A stretch of 44,084 nucleotides of DNA, from NCBI RefSeq assembly GCF_047470865.1, contig NZ_JAZDRH010000027.1:1-44084 (forward strand), given 5' to 3'. Numbering within the stretch: position 1 is the stretch's first letter; every line of letters starts with the position of its first letter. The stretch is from JAZDRH01 sp047470865 (GTDB lineage Bacteria; Pseudomonadota; Gammaproteobacteria; Pseudomonadales; Pseudomonadaceae). Position numbers and translations under genes: made by a program. The notes below the pieces were generated by a model. It did no database searches. It saw only the letters and a program-made list of their open reading frames with translations, and was not told where the DNA came from. Shown piece by piece: positions 37,056 to 44,084 of the stretch.

Positions 37056-40000
37056 TTACTTGCCTATAGCTGAAAAACTCCAGTTTTTAACTGCGTTTTT
37101 AGCGTTTTTATCGCCGTATTTGTAAGCAATTTGTAAGTAATCGTAGGCTTTTTGTAAGTCTGCTTGGCTTTTATTGCCAATTAAACCGTTGTAATACATA
37201 TAAGCTATTTTGTACTTAGCGGCAGCATGATGAAAGCCTTGTTCTAAATCGGTTATTTCATAGTATTGAGCGGCGGTTTGGTAGTTTTTTTCGATTCCAG
37301 ATTGGCCAAAGTAGAAGAGGTCGCCTGCTAAGTGAGCGGTATTGCTATCCTTAGCTTTTGCGCCTAGGTCAAAATAATACAGGGCTTTTTTAGTATCTTG
37401 TTTGGGGCCTTTACGAAGATACATATTTCCAAGCACGTTGTAACCGCGAATGTATCCGTTTTTTCCCGCTAATTCATAGTAATAAATCGCTTTTTCTTCA
37501 CTCTGAGGTACGCGGTCTCCACGTATGTAATCAACAGCCAGCGAAAAGGCTATGGGGCCATTGCCTTCTTCGGCCTCTTTGGCTTGTTCTGCAATAGCGT
37601 CAGCATATTGACCAACAGCGCGATATTGCTTGTATTCTGCGACTTTTTGCTCAACTTGTGATTGTTCTTCTTTGCTTAAGATAGCCTTGATATCCGTAAG
37701 CAAAGGATAGGTTTTACCTATTAAAGCGTAATAGTAAGCTTGTTTTGTATCGCCTAGCTTAAAGAGTGCTAGGGGCAATTGTTCTACGTTATCCGTAGGA
37801 GAAAGTTCAAGATAGGTTTTGTACCATTGCACTGCTTTAGCGTAGTCAGGCTCTAATCCACAGTCATCTAACATGTAGTTATCAGCCATATTTTGTGCAT
37901 GCCAAGCAGTTTCTAAATAAGGATCATTTTTGGCTATTAATTGCGTCAAAAGCAAGTCAGCTTGAGCACGATTAGCGTTAGGGTTTTTACAATAGGCTGA
38001 TTGCAGGTGCTGCGTGAAGAGTAGTTCTTGGGCAGGGGTGTAGTCTTGTTCAGCCGCTTGTTGCAAGTAAACGAGGGCTTGTTCTGGTTCAGACTTATAA
38101 TAGTAGTTAAATAAGGCTACTAAGGCTTGAGGATGGTGCTGAGCTTGCTTTGTTAATAACGTGAGATATTTTGTTTGATCTGGGGCAGCTAGCACTATGT
38201 CTTGCGAGTTTTTTATACCTTGCTGATAAAGCTGTTCTAGCTCTTTAAAAGCGACCTCAGATAGTTCTTTATTGGCGGATGTAAGCGCTTTTTCTAGCTG
38301 TGCAACAGCCGTATTGTAGTTTGTGGTTAGCGTACTGTTGTCACTATTATTCAGTGCTTGCAGTGCGAGCTGTATTTGTGAATATTGATCCTGATTATCA
38401 GCACCTAAATGGTAATAAGCTTGCATATCTACAGAGCTATCAGCGATATTGGCAAGCGCTTGAATAGCCGTATAGTTCCCAGCGTTTATGCTTTTTTGAT
38501 ACCAATAGCGGGCTAAGTTCTTATCGTTTTTGGCGAGTTTAGCTAACTCAAAATACAAAGCTGCACTATTCGTTTGGTCATGGGTGAGTAAGGACTCATA
38601 TTGCTGAATGTTCTCTGCAAAATAGCTGCGCTGTGGATGCTTTTTCATCCAAGTTAAGGTCTTTTCTAAAAGGCTGCTAGGCTCTACCAGCCAACGCTTT
38701 TGCTCTGAGCTGTAAAGGCCACTGAGCAAAATGTCAGCATACTTTTGTATCGCCCATTTGTGTTGCGCTTCTGCTGCTAGTTCAAGATAGGCTAAGCCTT
38801 GATCAACATCCTGTTTAATGCCTCTACCATGAAGATAAGCATTACCGAGTTGGTACTTAGCTAATGTGCTTTCATTGGCAACAGACAAGCTAAGATCCAC
38901 TGCATCCATATATTCAATAAATTCATCGCCCCAATTAAGGGCTTTTGTATAATACTCGCGCGCTTTGGCACGATCTTCTGCCACTAATGGACTACCCTGT
39001 AAATACTGATGCGCCAGTTCGCGTGTGTAGTTTTTGCTACCTAGATCAGCTAATTTATTGTAGTAGGTTAAAATAATCTGTTTATTTTGTTGAATGCGGC
39101 TTTCTTCTGAGTAGTAATCAATCAGTTCTTCTAGCGCTGGCTCATAGCCCATAGTTGCACTTAATTTTAAATAGTTTAATGCTTGGTTAGTATTTTTAGG
39201 TAGGCCATAGAACCCTTTTTGGTAAGCATGAGCCAGATTGTATAATGAAGTAGGATCAAGTTTTTCAGCACCTGCTTTTAAATCTATTAACCCTTGCTGG
39301 TGCTCCTTGGTTTCTCGTACTAAGGATTTTACAAATATGCTGTCCTGATTTTTTATTTGGTTGTAGTAATACAAGGCTTTTTCATAATTTATAGGCGTAT
39401 CATAATAACCCTTTTGATAGATTTCACCGAGTCTAAGTAAACATTCATCACTGCCTAGCTTAATACATTTTTCATAAATACTAAGGCTGTCGTTGGCCTT
39501 TAACCCCGTTAGTTTTTGGAATTTTGACTTATAATAAGGCTTGTCGTTAATGTAAGTTACTTTATTTAAATTTTCCGTTATATATTCATAGGCTTCAGTA
39601 CTTCCTAACTCAGCTGCTTTTAATATAAGTGTATAGTATTCATTAAGCTCATCTTCTGGAAAAGTATTAACATCTTTTATTTTAGAAATTTTCTGTATTG
39701 CATAGAGAAAAGTAATATCAGGATCTTTTCCTACTAATGTGTTAACTAATTCTTTAGCTTCAGAATTATTTTCTGATAGTGACATTTCTAAAATAATCTT
39801 TTTTATCTTAGGATGTTTGTTAACCACATTGAAAATAAGGTAATGAGCTTGCTCTTGTTCTTTTTTAGATAGCGTCTCTATAAGCTTAGAGCCAGTAACC
39901 CTGTCTTTAGTAGTAAATAGATTAACAAGTAGGGCAACGGCAGTATCCTGGTCTTCGGTCAGCTCTAGCAATGCATTGGCATAGGCTAAGGCTCCTGATC

Positions 40001-41675
40001 GACTCTGTTGGCTTGCTTTTTTATACAGTGCTAAGGCTTTTTCTTTGTTATTTATAGGGTCCTTTTTTAATAGATAGTTAGCGTAGTAATTTGCATTTTT
40101 ATAGTCGTCATCTTTTATTTCCTGCTCTAGTATAGAAACTATTTGTTCTTCATCAATATAGGCTGTTAAGTCATATGTGAAATATAATTCAATTAAGCTA
40201 CTAATATCTGTATAGCGCTCTTTAGCAGTTGGCAAAATTTCAGTATAGATTGCCATGGCTTTTTCTAAATTTTGATCTGTGCCTATTCCAAAACCATATT
40301 TTTTCGCAAGTTCAAGTTTAAGATGATCATGATCGTTTAAAGAAGCCGCTTTTTTATTCAGTTCAAATGATTTTTCTAAGCTATAAATAGATAAATTTTT
40401 ATTTGCATAAACTTCGCTGGCACGCATTAACGCTAGGCTGTTATTAGGGTTGTTTTCTAATAAGGATAGCGTATATTTCTCAAGCGATTGATTGTCTAAT
40501 CCAGAATGATTTAGTTCTTTAGTGATATCCAGTAATGCCTCTGTATGTTTAGCATCAGCTGCTTTTTTTAAATAAGAACTGGCTAGTTTTTCGTCATATT
40601 GTATAGATAAATCAATATATTTGTTGCTGTATATGAGCGACAATCTATAAGCCGCGTCTGGATAATTAGCATCCGCTGACTTTATTAGGTTTTGTGAGTT
40701 TTCTTTAGTATTTATATAGTTTAAATACAGTGCTTTTGGTTCTTCATTAGCGACTAGTGGATCAATATAAGTCAATGCTTTTTGTGGATTTGGAAATACA
40801 AGTTTTCCATTATTGTAATAGTTAAATAAAGCATAGCGAGCATAGCTGTTGCCCTTCTGCGTAGATGCTTTTTCATAGTAAGCGAGTAGTTGTTTCTTTT
40901 GCTCTTGATTGAGTGCCCCATAAATACTTAATACACTCGGCTCTAAAGACGAGGACATTGAAAACAACTGCTTCATTGCTAACTTTTGGTAGCGCTCAGC
41001 TAATGCAGCATCTGCTTCAACACCCTGTGCGCCTTCTTTATAGATTTGAGCCAATAGTATGGCAGGCATAGGGAAGTCGTCAGAAAGTATCTGTTTAGCG
41101 ATATTGGTAGCACTAACAGCGTCATTATCATGCTTATAAGCAATGATAGCTAATCCGAATTTGGCAAGTGGGTCGTCAGATGTTTGTTCAGCTTGTTTAA
41201 AATAGCGGCGTGCCTGCTCGATATCTGGCGCTATTTTGTTAAAGTCGCCTGTTAAGTAGGTTCCAGCTAGGAATAGCTGAGCCTCAGTGGCCCCTAAATC
41301 AGCTGCCTGTTTTAAGCTGGCTAAACCATTGGCGTCGTCACTGGTGTCTTGAAGTACAGCTTTAAAACGTAAAAAGCCTAAATCATATAAAGCGCTTTTG
41401 TTTCCTTGCTGAGCTGCTTGAATGAGCCATTTTTCTGCTTCAAGCTGAGAGGCTTGTGGCGCTTTTTCAGCTAAGTGCATCGATGCCAAACTAAAAGCCG
41501 CTTGAGCGTCATGTTCTGCTCTTTGTTTAAAGAACTCATAGGCTTGAAGATAATTTTCTTGCTCATATAAGTCATAGCCCGCTTGTAAAGGCAGCGCATT
41601 GTTTTGATGAAATTGAAAGAAATATAAAAATACAGCTAAAACAATGATAGCTACACCGGAAAGTAAAAAGCGCAT
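37056..41675 (-). CDS. Giant Sel1-like repeat protein, 1539 aa
   Basis: One N-terminal helix (about residues 5-20, LSGVAIIVLAVFLYFFQF) anchors or exports the protein. Almost all the rest is alpha/alpha solenoid of Sel1-like (TPR-related) repeats. Typical units are KALYYYNQIKNQ, QALNYLKLSATMGYEPALEEL, KAREYYTKALNWGDEF, YELAGKNGYIRGYNVLGNMYL; I estimate at least two dozen. Sel1 proteins are scaffolds for protein-protein contacts, often in envelope or stress pathways. No catalytic domain is visible. It is much longer than common bacterial Sel1 proteins (200-600 residues). The ATG has AGGACAGAG upstream. The central part (about 39500-40900) is more AT-rich than the ends. It is probably monocistronic; the upstream lipoprotein operon ends in its own terminator. 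Confidence 0.88.
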   Translation of the reverse strand: MRFLLSGVAIIVLAVFLYFFQFHQNNALPLQAGYDLYEQENYLQAYEFFKQRAEHDAQAAFSLASMHLAEKAPQASQLEAEKWLIQAAQQGNKSALYDLGFLRFKAVLQDTSDDANGLASLKQAADLGATEAQLFLAGTYLTGDFNKIAPDIEQARRYFKQAEQTSDDPLAKFGLAIIAYKHDNDAVSATNIAKQILSDDFPMPAILLAQIYKEGAQGVEADAALAERYQKLAMKQLFSMSSSLEPSVLSIYGALNQEQKKQLLAYYEKASTQKGNSYARYALFNYYNNGKLVFPNPQKALTYIDPLVANEEPKALYLNYINTKENSQNLIKSADANYPDAAYRLSLIYSNKYIDLSIQYDEKLASSYLKKAADAKHTEALLDITKELNHSGLDNQSLEKYTLSLLENNPNNSLALMRASEVYANKNLSIYSLEKSFELNKKAASLNDHDHLKLELAKKYGFGIGTDQNLEKAMAIYTEILPTAKERYTDISSLIELYFTYDLTAYIDEEQIVSILEQEIKDDDYKNANYYANYLLKKDPINNKEKALALYKKASQQSRSGALAYANALLELTEDQDTAVALLVNLFTTKDRVTGSKLIETLSKKEQEQAHYLIFNVVNKHPKIKKIILEMSLSENNSEAKELVNTLVGKDPDITFLYAIQKISKIKDVNTFPEDELNEYYTLILKAAELGSTEAYEYITENLNKVTYINDKPYYKSKFQKLTGLKANDSLSIYEKCIKLGSDECLLRLGEIYQKGYYDTPINYEKALYYYNQIKNQDSIFVKSLVRETKEHQQGLIDLKAGAEKLDPTSLYNLAHAYQKGFYGLPKNTNQALNYLKLSATMGYEPALEELIDYYSEESRIQQNKQIILTYYNKLADLGSKNYTRELAHQYLQGSPLVAEDRAKAREYYTKALNWGDEFIEYMDAVDLSLSVANESTLAKYQLGNAYLHGRGIKQDVDQGLAYLELAAEAQHKWAIQKYADILLSGLYSSEQKRWLVEPSSLLEKTLTWMKKHPQRSYFAENIQQYESLLTHDQTNSAALYFELAKLAKNDKNLARYWYQKSINAGNYTAIQALANIADSSVDMQAYYHLGADNQDQYSQIQLALQALNNSDNSTLTTNYNTAVAQLEKALTSANKELSEVAFKELEQLYQQGIKNSQDIVLAAPDQTKYLTLLTKQAQHHPQALVALFNYYYKSEPEQALVYLQQAAEQDYTPAQELLFTQHLQSAYCKNPNANRAQADLLLTQLIAKNDPYLETAWHAQNMADNYMLDDCGLEPDYAKAVQWYKTYLELSPTDNVEQLPLALFKLGDTKQAYYYALIGKTYPLLTDIKAILSKEEQSQVEQKVAEYKQYRAVGQYADAIAEQAKEAEEGNGPIAFSLAVDYIRGDRVPQSEEKAIYYYELAGKNGYIRGYNVLGNMYLRKGPKQDTKKALYYFDLGAKAKDSNTAHLAGDLFYFGQSGIEKNYQTAAQYYEITDLEQGFHHAAAKYKIAYMYYNGLIGNKSQADLQKAYDYLQIAYKYGDKNAKNAVKNWSFSAIGK

Positions 41676-41872
41676 AACTCTGTCCTAATAAACTAGCGGC
41701 AGTTGTAGAAAGTTACCTTTCATTGTTTCATATTCGATTTGGCTTTATAAGGCCATGCTCTAAATCTAGACTATCTATAGCTTTATTTTGATTTATATCA
41801 CCTATTTTCTATCTGAAAATATATGAATTAGCCTGATTTTTTAAATTAAATTTCAATGCTTTAGATAAAGTA

Positions 41873-41901
41873 AAGCCTGTGTTTTAGCAAAACACAGGCT
41901 T
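41873..41901 (-). terminator. Terminator of the lipoprotein operon
   Basis: A perfect 13-bp inverted repeat (AAGCCTGTGTTTT / AAAACACAGGCTT) with a 3-base loop lies just after the DUF799 gene. The remaining bases up to the Sel1 gene start are AT-rich and probably contain its promoter. Confidence 0.85.
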
Positions 41902-41908
41902 GTATTTC

Positions 41909-42568
41909 TTATTGCTCTATAGATTCTGGCGCGCGCGGACCATAGAGTAGGCCGCCATTCGCGTGAGGTGCTAATAAGCGGTTTGCAGCTATGTTAGCCA
42001 TACCAATTGAAGGGTCGCTAATGGTTGTATTGATCACTTGATTAACCACGGCTGTGATAAGTTTAGCGGTTAAGTTACCACTATTATCACTGCCTTCCTG
42101 ATTGCTCGCTGTGGCATTACCTTTCCAGAGTGTTTCACCTGTGCGTAAGTCAATTAGCGTGCCCTCTACAGAAACGCGAACTTCACTTTGGATGATTTGA
42201 TAAGACACGCCATAGTTTGTCACTGTAAGGTACAAAGCGGTATCAGCACCAAATATTTCGCGGAGTTTGGCAGGGCTAATACTATGAATATCGCCTGCTT
42301 CTGTTAAGCCATTTTCACGAAACGTTTGTGCTACTACGGCAACAGGAAAGACATAATAACCACCTTCTGCCAAAGGATAGCTAACTTGTGAAAGTACGCC
42401 ATAGCTTGCTTCTACTGAGGGGGAATGATTTTGTGGTGGCAGTACAAGAATAGATTTAGGATTACTATTTTTAAATGCAGAGTAATCGACTTGCTCAGCT
42501 TGCTGTGAAGCACAACCTGTGAGTAATGCTAGGAAGCTAATTAAGCCTAGTATTTGAATAAGACGCAT
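41909..42568 (-). CDS. DUF799 (GNA1162-like) lipoprotein
   Basis: This 219-residue lipoprotein has a signal peptide and lipobox LLTGC followed by ASQQ. The body matches DUF799/GNA1162: SILVLPPQNHSPSVEASYGVLSQVSYPLAEGGYYVFPVAVV and the later VSVEGTLIDLRTGETLWKG. The family is periplasmic or outer-membrane associated and is encoded with CsgG-like and DUF4810 lipoproteins in Neisseria and many gammaproteobacteria. Its structure resembles TolB-type domains, and its role is thought to be in envelope secretion or transport. The ATG at 42568 is chosen because TAAGGA is correctly spaced; an in-frame ATG at 42589 lies before the signal peptide. Confidence 0.9.
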   Translation of the reverse strand: MRLIQILGLISFLALLTGCASQQAEQVDYSAFKNSNPKSILVLPPQNHSPSVEASYGVLSQVSYPLAEGGYYVFPVAVVAQTFRENGLTEAGDIHSISPAKLREIFGADTALYLTVTNYGVSYQIIQSEVRVSVEGTLIDLRTGETLWKGNATASNQEGSDNSGNLTAKLITAVVNQVINTTISDPSIGMANIAANRLLAPHANGGLLYGPRAPESIEQ

Positions 42569-42578
42569 AAGTATGTCC

Positions 42579-42926
42579 TTATTTAACATTGCGCAATAAA
42601 AAGTCCATATATTGAGCAGACTCTGGATAAAGCGTTTTCTCTGTTTTGAACTGCTGCACCATTTGGTCCATTTTGCCTATTTCAGCATAGAGCATGCCTA
42701 AATGTGCATGGTACCCAGGTGGTACTTGTGCATTTTTTGAATTCGCTATGTTCAGTCCTTTTTCTAATTGCTCAATTTGTGCTTCAGGGCTTGATTTATT
42801 AGTAAAACGCTCATAGACCTGAACTTGATAGCCTTCCCATTGATAGAGGTTAGGCCTAGGTGTGCCACAGGCGGTGAGGAGCATTGCTGCTAAGGCAACA
42901 ATGCTGGTTTTAGTAAAAATAGTCAT
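42579..42926 (-). CDS. DUF4810 lipoprotein
   Basis: This 115-residue lipoprotein has a signal peptide and lipobox LLTAC followed by GTPRPN. The body (LYQWEGYQVQVYERF, PPGYHAHLGMLYAEIGKMDQMVQQFKTEKTLYPES) is the helical, TPR-like DUF4810 domain. It is the middle gene of the CsgG-DUF4810-DUF799 operon. Of three possible in-frame ATGs, 42926 is chosen because AAGG lies 6 bases before it; the one at 42932 directly abuts that sequence and 42956 overlaps the previous gene. The products probably form one outer-membrane complex. Confidence 0.88.
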   Translation of the reverse strand: MTIFTKTSIVALAAMLLTACGTPRPNLYQWEGYQVQVYERFTNKSSPEAQIEQLEKGLNIANSKNAQVPPGYHAHLGMLYAEIGKMDQMVQQFKTEKTLYPESAQYMDFLLRNVK

Positions 42927-42939
42927 AGTCATCCTTGTG

Positions 42940-43605
42940 TTATGGGCGCCATGCACCTGCTTCTAGAGCAGAAACTAGGTTGTTCACTGCTTCGCGTACA
43001 GCAAGATCAAGGACTTTTCCATTTAAGGTAGAGTCATAGCTTGCAGTACCACCAAAACCAATAATCTCACGATTAGATAAACTGTATTCCCCAGCCCCTT
43101 GTACTGAGTAAACCACTTCGGAAGTGCGAATATCGACAATATTTAAGTTAACTTTAGCGTAGGCAACTTGTTGTTTACCGCGCCCTAGAATACCAAACAG
43201 CTGATGGTCGCCTACTTCTTTGCGGCCAAATTCAGTCACATCACCTGTTACTACGTAGTTAGCGCCTTTAATTTGCTGAGTAGTGTTAGAAAATCCAGCT
43301 TCTTGTTTGATTTCCTGTAGATTGTCACGATCAAGCACATTAAAACGGTTAGTTTGTTGCAAGTGTGTTATTAAAATAGTTTTAGCTTGACCGCCTAAAC
43401 GGTCAACGCCGTCTGAAAACACGCCACGCATATAGCTAGAGCGATTATCAAATTTGCCTACTGCAAGTTTAGAACGTTGGCCTTGGTATTGGGTGTTATA
43501 ACTATTTACTTTTTGCACTTCAACTACACGAGAGCCTTCCGTAGCACAGCCTGAAGCTAAAAGAACGCTGCTAGTGATAGCGAAAGCAGTAATGATTTTT
43601 TTCAT
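42940..43605 (-). CDS. CsgG-like outer-membrane lipoprotein
   Basis: This 221-residue lipoprotein has a signal peptide and lipobox LLASGC followed by ATEG. The CsgG/HfaB domain shows KLAVGKFDNRSSYMRG, the long helix GGQAKTILITHLQQTNRFNVLDRDNLQEIKQEAG and GANYVVTGDVTEFGRKEVG. CsgG itself is the curli secretion pore; this shorter branch lies with DUF4810 and DUF799 genes and has no curli genes near it, so a pore function is only inferred. It is the first gene of the three-lipoprotein operon. Confidence 0.9.
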   Translation of the reverse strand: MKKIITAFAITSSVLLASGCATEGSRVVEVQKVNSYNTQYQGQRSKLAVGKFDNRSSYMRGVFSDGVDRLGGQAKTILITHLQQTNRFNVLDRDNLQEIKQEAGFSNTTQQIKGANYVVTGDVTEFGRKEVGDHQLFGILGRGKQQVAYAKVNLNIVDIRTSEVVYSVQGAGEYSLSNREIIGFGGTASYDSTLNGKVLDLAVREAVNNLVSALEAGAWRP

Positions 43606-43900
43606 GTGTTCACTCCAATGAATAGCACGAATGCTTTGTATAAATCATGTCCTATACAAAACTACAAATGCTTGAAAATAGTATTGTCGATAATAAGAAG
43701 GTATTTGCACAGATGGCAAAATAGTCAACGTATTGTGCGTGATTATAAGTGTATTTAAATAAAAAACTTTGTGGTTTATCTAAAATTTTATTCTTTATCT
43801 TTATTAATTATATTCTTTCTACTAAGTGTTTATGCAATAAACCCATTAATAGGCTAGATAATGTTATTTGTTCTTTGGTGATATTAGAATGAAAGGCTAT
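43606..43900. other. AT-rich upstream region of the lipoprotein operon
   Basis: The 295 bases between the CsgG-like gene and the insertion sequence contain no credible coding frame. They presumably hold the operon promoter; no specific site stood out. Confidence 0.4.
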
Positions 43901-44084
43901 TGTAATCCCCCCATTTTCCACAGTGCTCATTTGTAGAATTTAAGCTGCCTGTAATAACTGCCTTGGCGGTACTCCTCCGATAGCAGTGTGAGGGCGTTCG
44001 TTGTTATAACTCCAAAGCCATTGTGTAGCAAGTTCTTGAGCCTGTTCAATGCTGTCAAAGATGTTTAAATCTAACCATTCATGA
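43901..44084 (-). mobile_element. IS3-family insertion sequence, right end
   Basis: TGTAATCCCCCCATTTTCCAC at 43901 looks like the terminal inverted repeat (starts with TG, pyrimidine-rich as in IS3-family ends). It is followed 19 bases further on by the 3' end of a transposase gene. The rest of the element is outside the window, so target duplication cannot be checked. Confidence 0.8.
43940..44084 (-). CDS. IS3-family transposase (OrfB), C-terminal 47 residues
   Basis: Reading the minus strand from the window edge gives a 47-residue C-terminus with the IS3 OrfB signature: FDSIEQAQELATQWLWSYNN followed by ERPHTAIGGVPPRQLL and a stop at 43940-43942. The WxYNxxRPH motif lies just after the DDE catalytic core in this family. 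The gene is incomplete because the window ends; nothing suggests that the visible part is broken. Confidence 0.88.
   Translation of the reverse strand, partial: HEWLDLNIFDSIEQAQELATQWLWSYNNERPHTAIGGVPPRQLLQAA

Overview
The window looks like chromosomal DNA from a low-GC (roughly 40-43% by eye) gammaproteobacterium of the order Pseudomonadales. The 3' end of the 5S rRNA at base 1 reads like a Pseudomonas/Moraxellaceae 5S. The gene orders phuR / phuS-T-U-V-W and dctB-dctD-dctP-dctQ-dctM are the ones known from Pseudomonas. The genus cannot be fixed from the sequence alone; a small-genome, AT-rich Pseudomonas relative is my best guess.

Layout. 1-780: end of an rRNA operon with its terminator, then a YjdM/PhnA zinc-ribbon gene. 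791-8440: a complete heme-uptake locus. A TonB-dependent receptor is divergent from a compact operon of cytoplasmic heme carrier, ExbB-like protein, periplasmic heme-binding protein, permease, ATPase and ChaN-like lipoprotein; a Fur-like site lies between them. 8512-14971: a C4-dicarboxylate module with sensor kinase DctB, sigma-54 activator DctD, tandem palindromes and a -24/-12 promoter, then the TRAP transporter DctPQM. 15013-17671: an unknown gene, an iron-dependent alcohol dehydrogenase and a small membrane protein. 17679-23346 (minus strand): a TrpXYZ-type ABC importer and valS. 23567-24571: a DUF488 pseudogene with two in-frame stops and a membrane-anchored cold-shock-domain protein. 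24802-31902: an envelope cluster DUF2339 - DUF3999 - LemA - TPM - unknown membrane protein with overlapping or closely spaced genes.

31927-36786 is the accessory, very AT-rich part: the wreck of a type I secretion / RTX locus. It holds a truncated HlyB/LapB-type transporter gene (minus strand), two orphan N-terminally anchored proteins, and an RTX protein gene broken by two frame disruptions and cut off at its 3' end. The RTX protein carries a FrpC/ApxIV-like Asp-Pro self-processing module followed by EF-hand-like calcium loops. 37056-43605 (minus strand): a 1539-residue Sel1-repeat protein, then a three-lipoprotein operon (CsgG-like, DUF4810, DUF799/GNA1162-like). 43901 to the end: the right end of an IS3-family insertion sequence.

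Most exciting candidates: the FrpC-like self-processing RTX locus with its tightly coupled upstream partner gene; the cysteine-cluster ExbB-like protein inside the heme operon; the complete DctD activator-site/sigma-54 architecture; and the giant Sel1 protein. Most of the rest is ordinary core genome.
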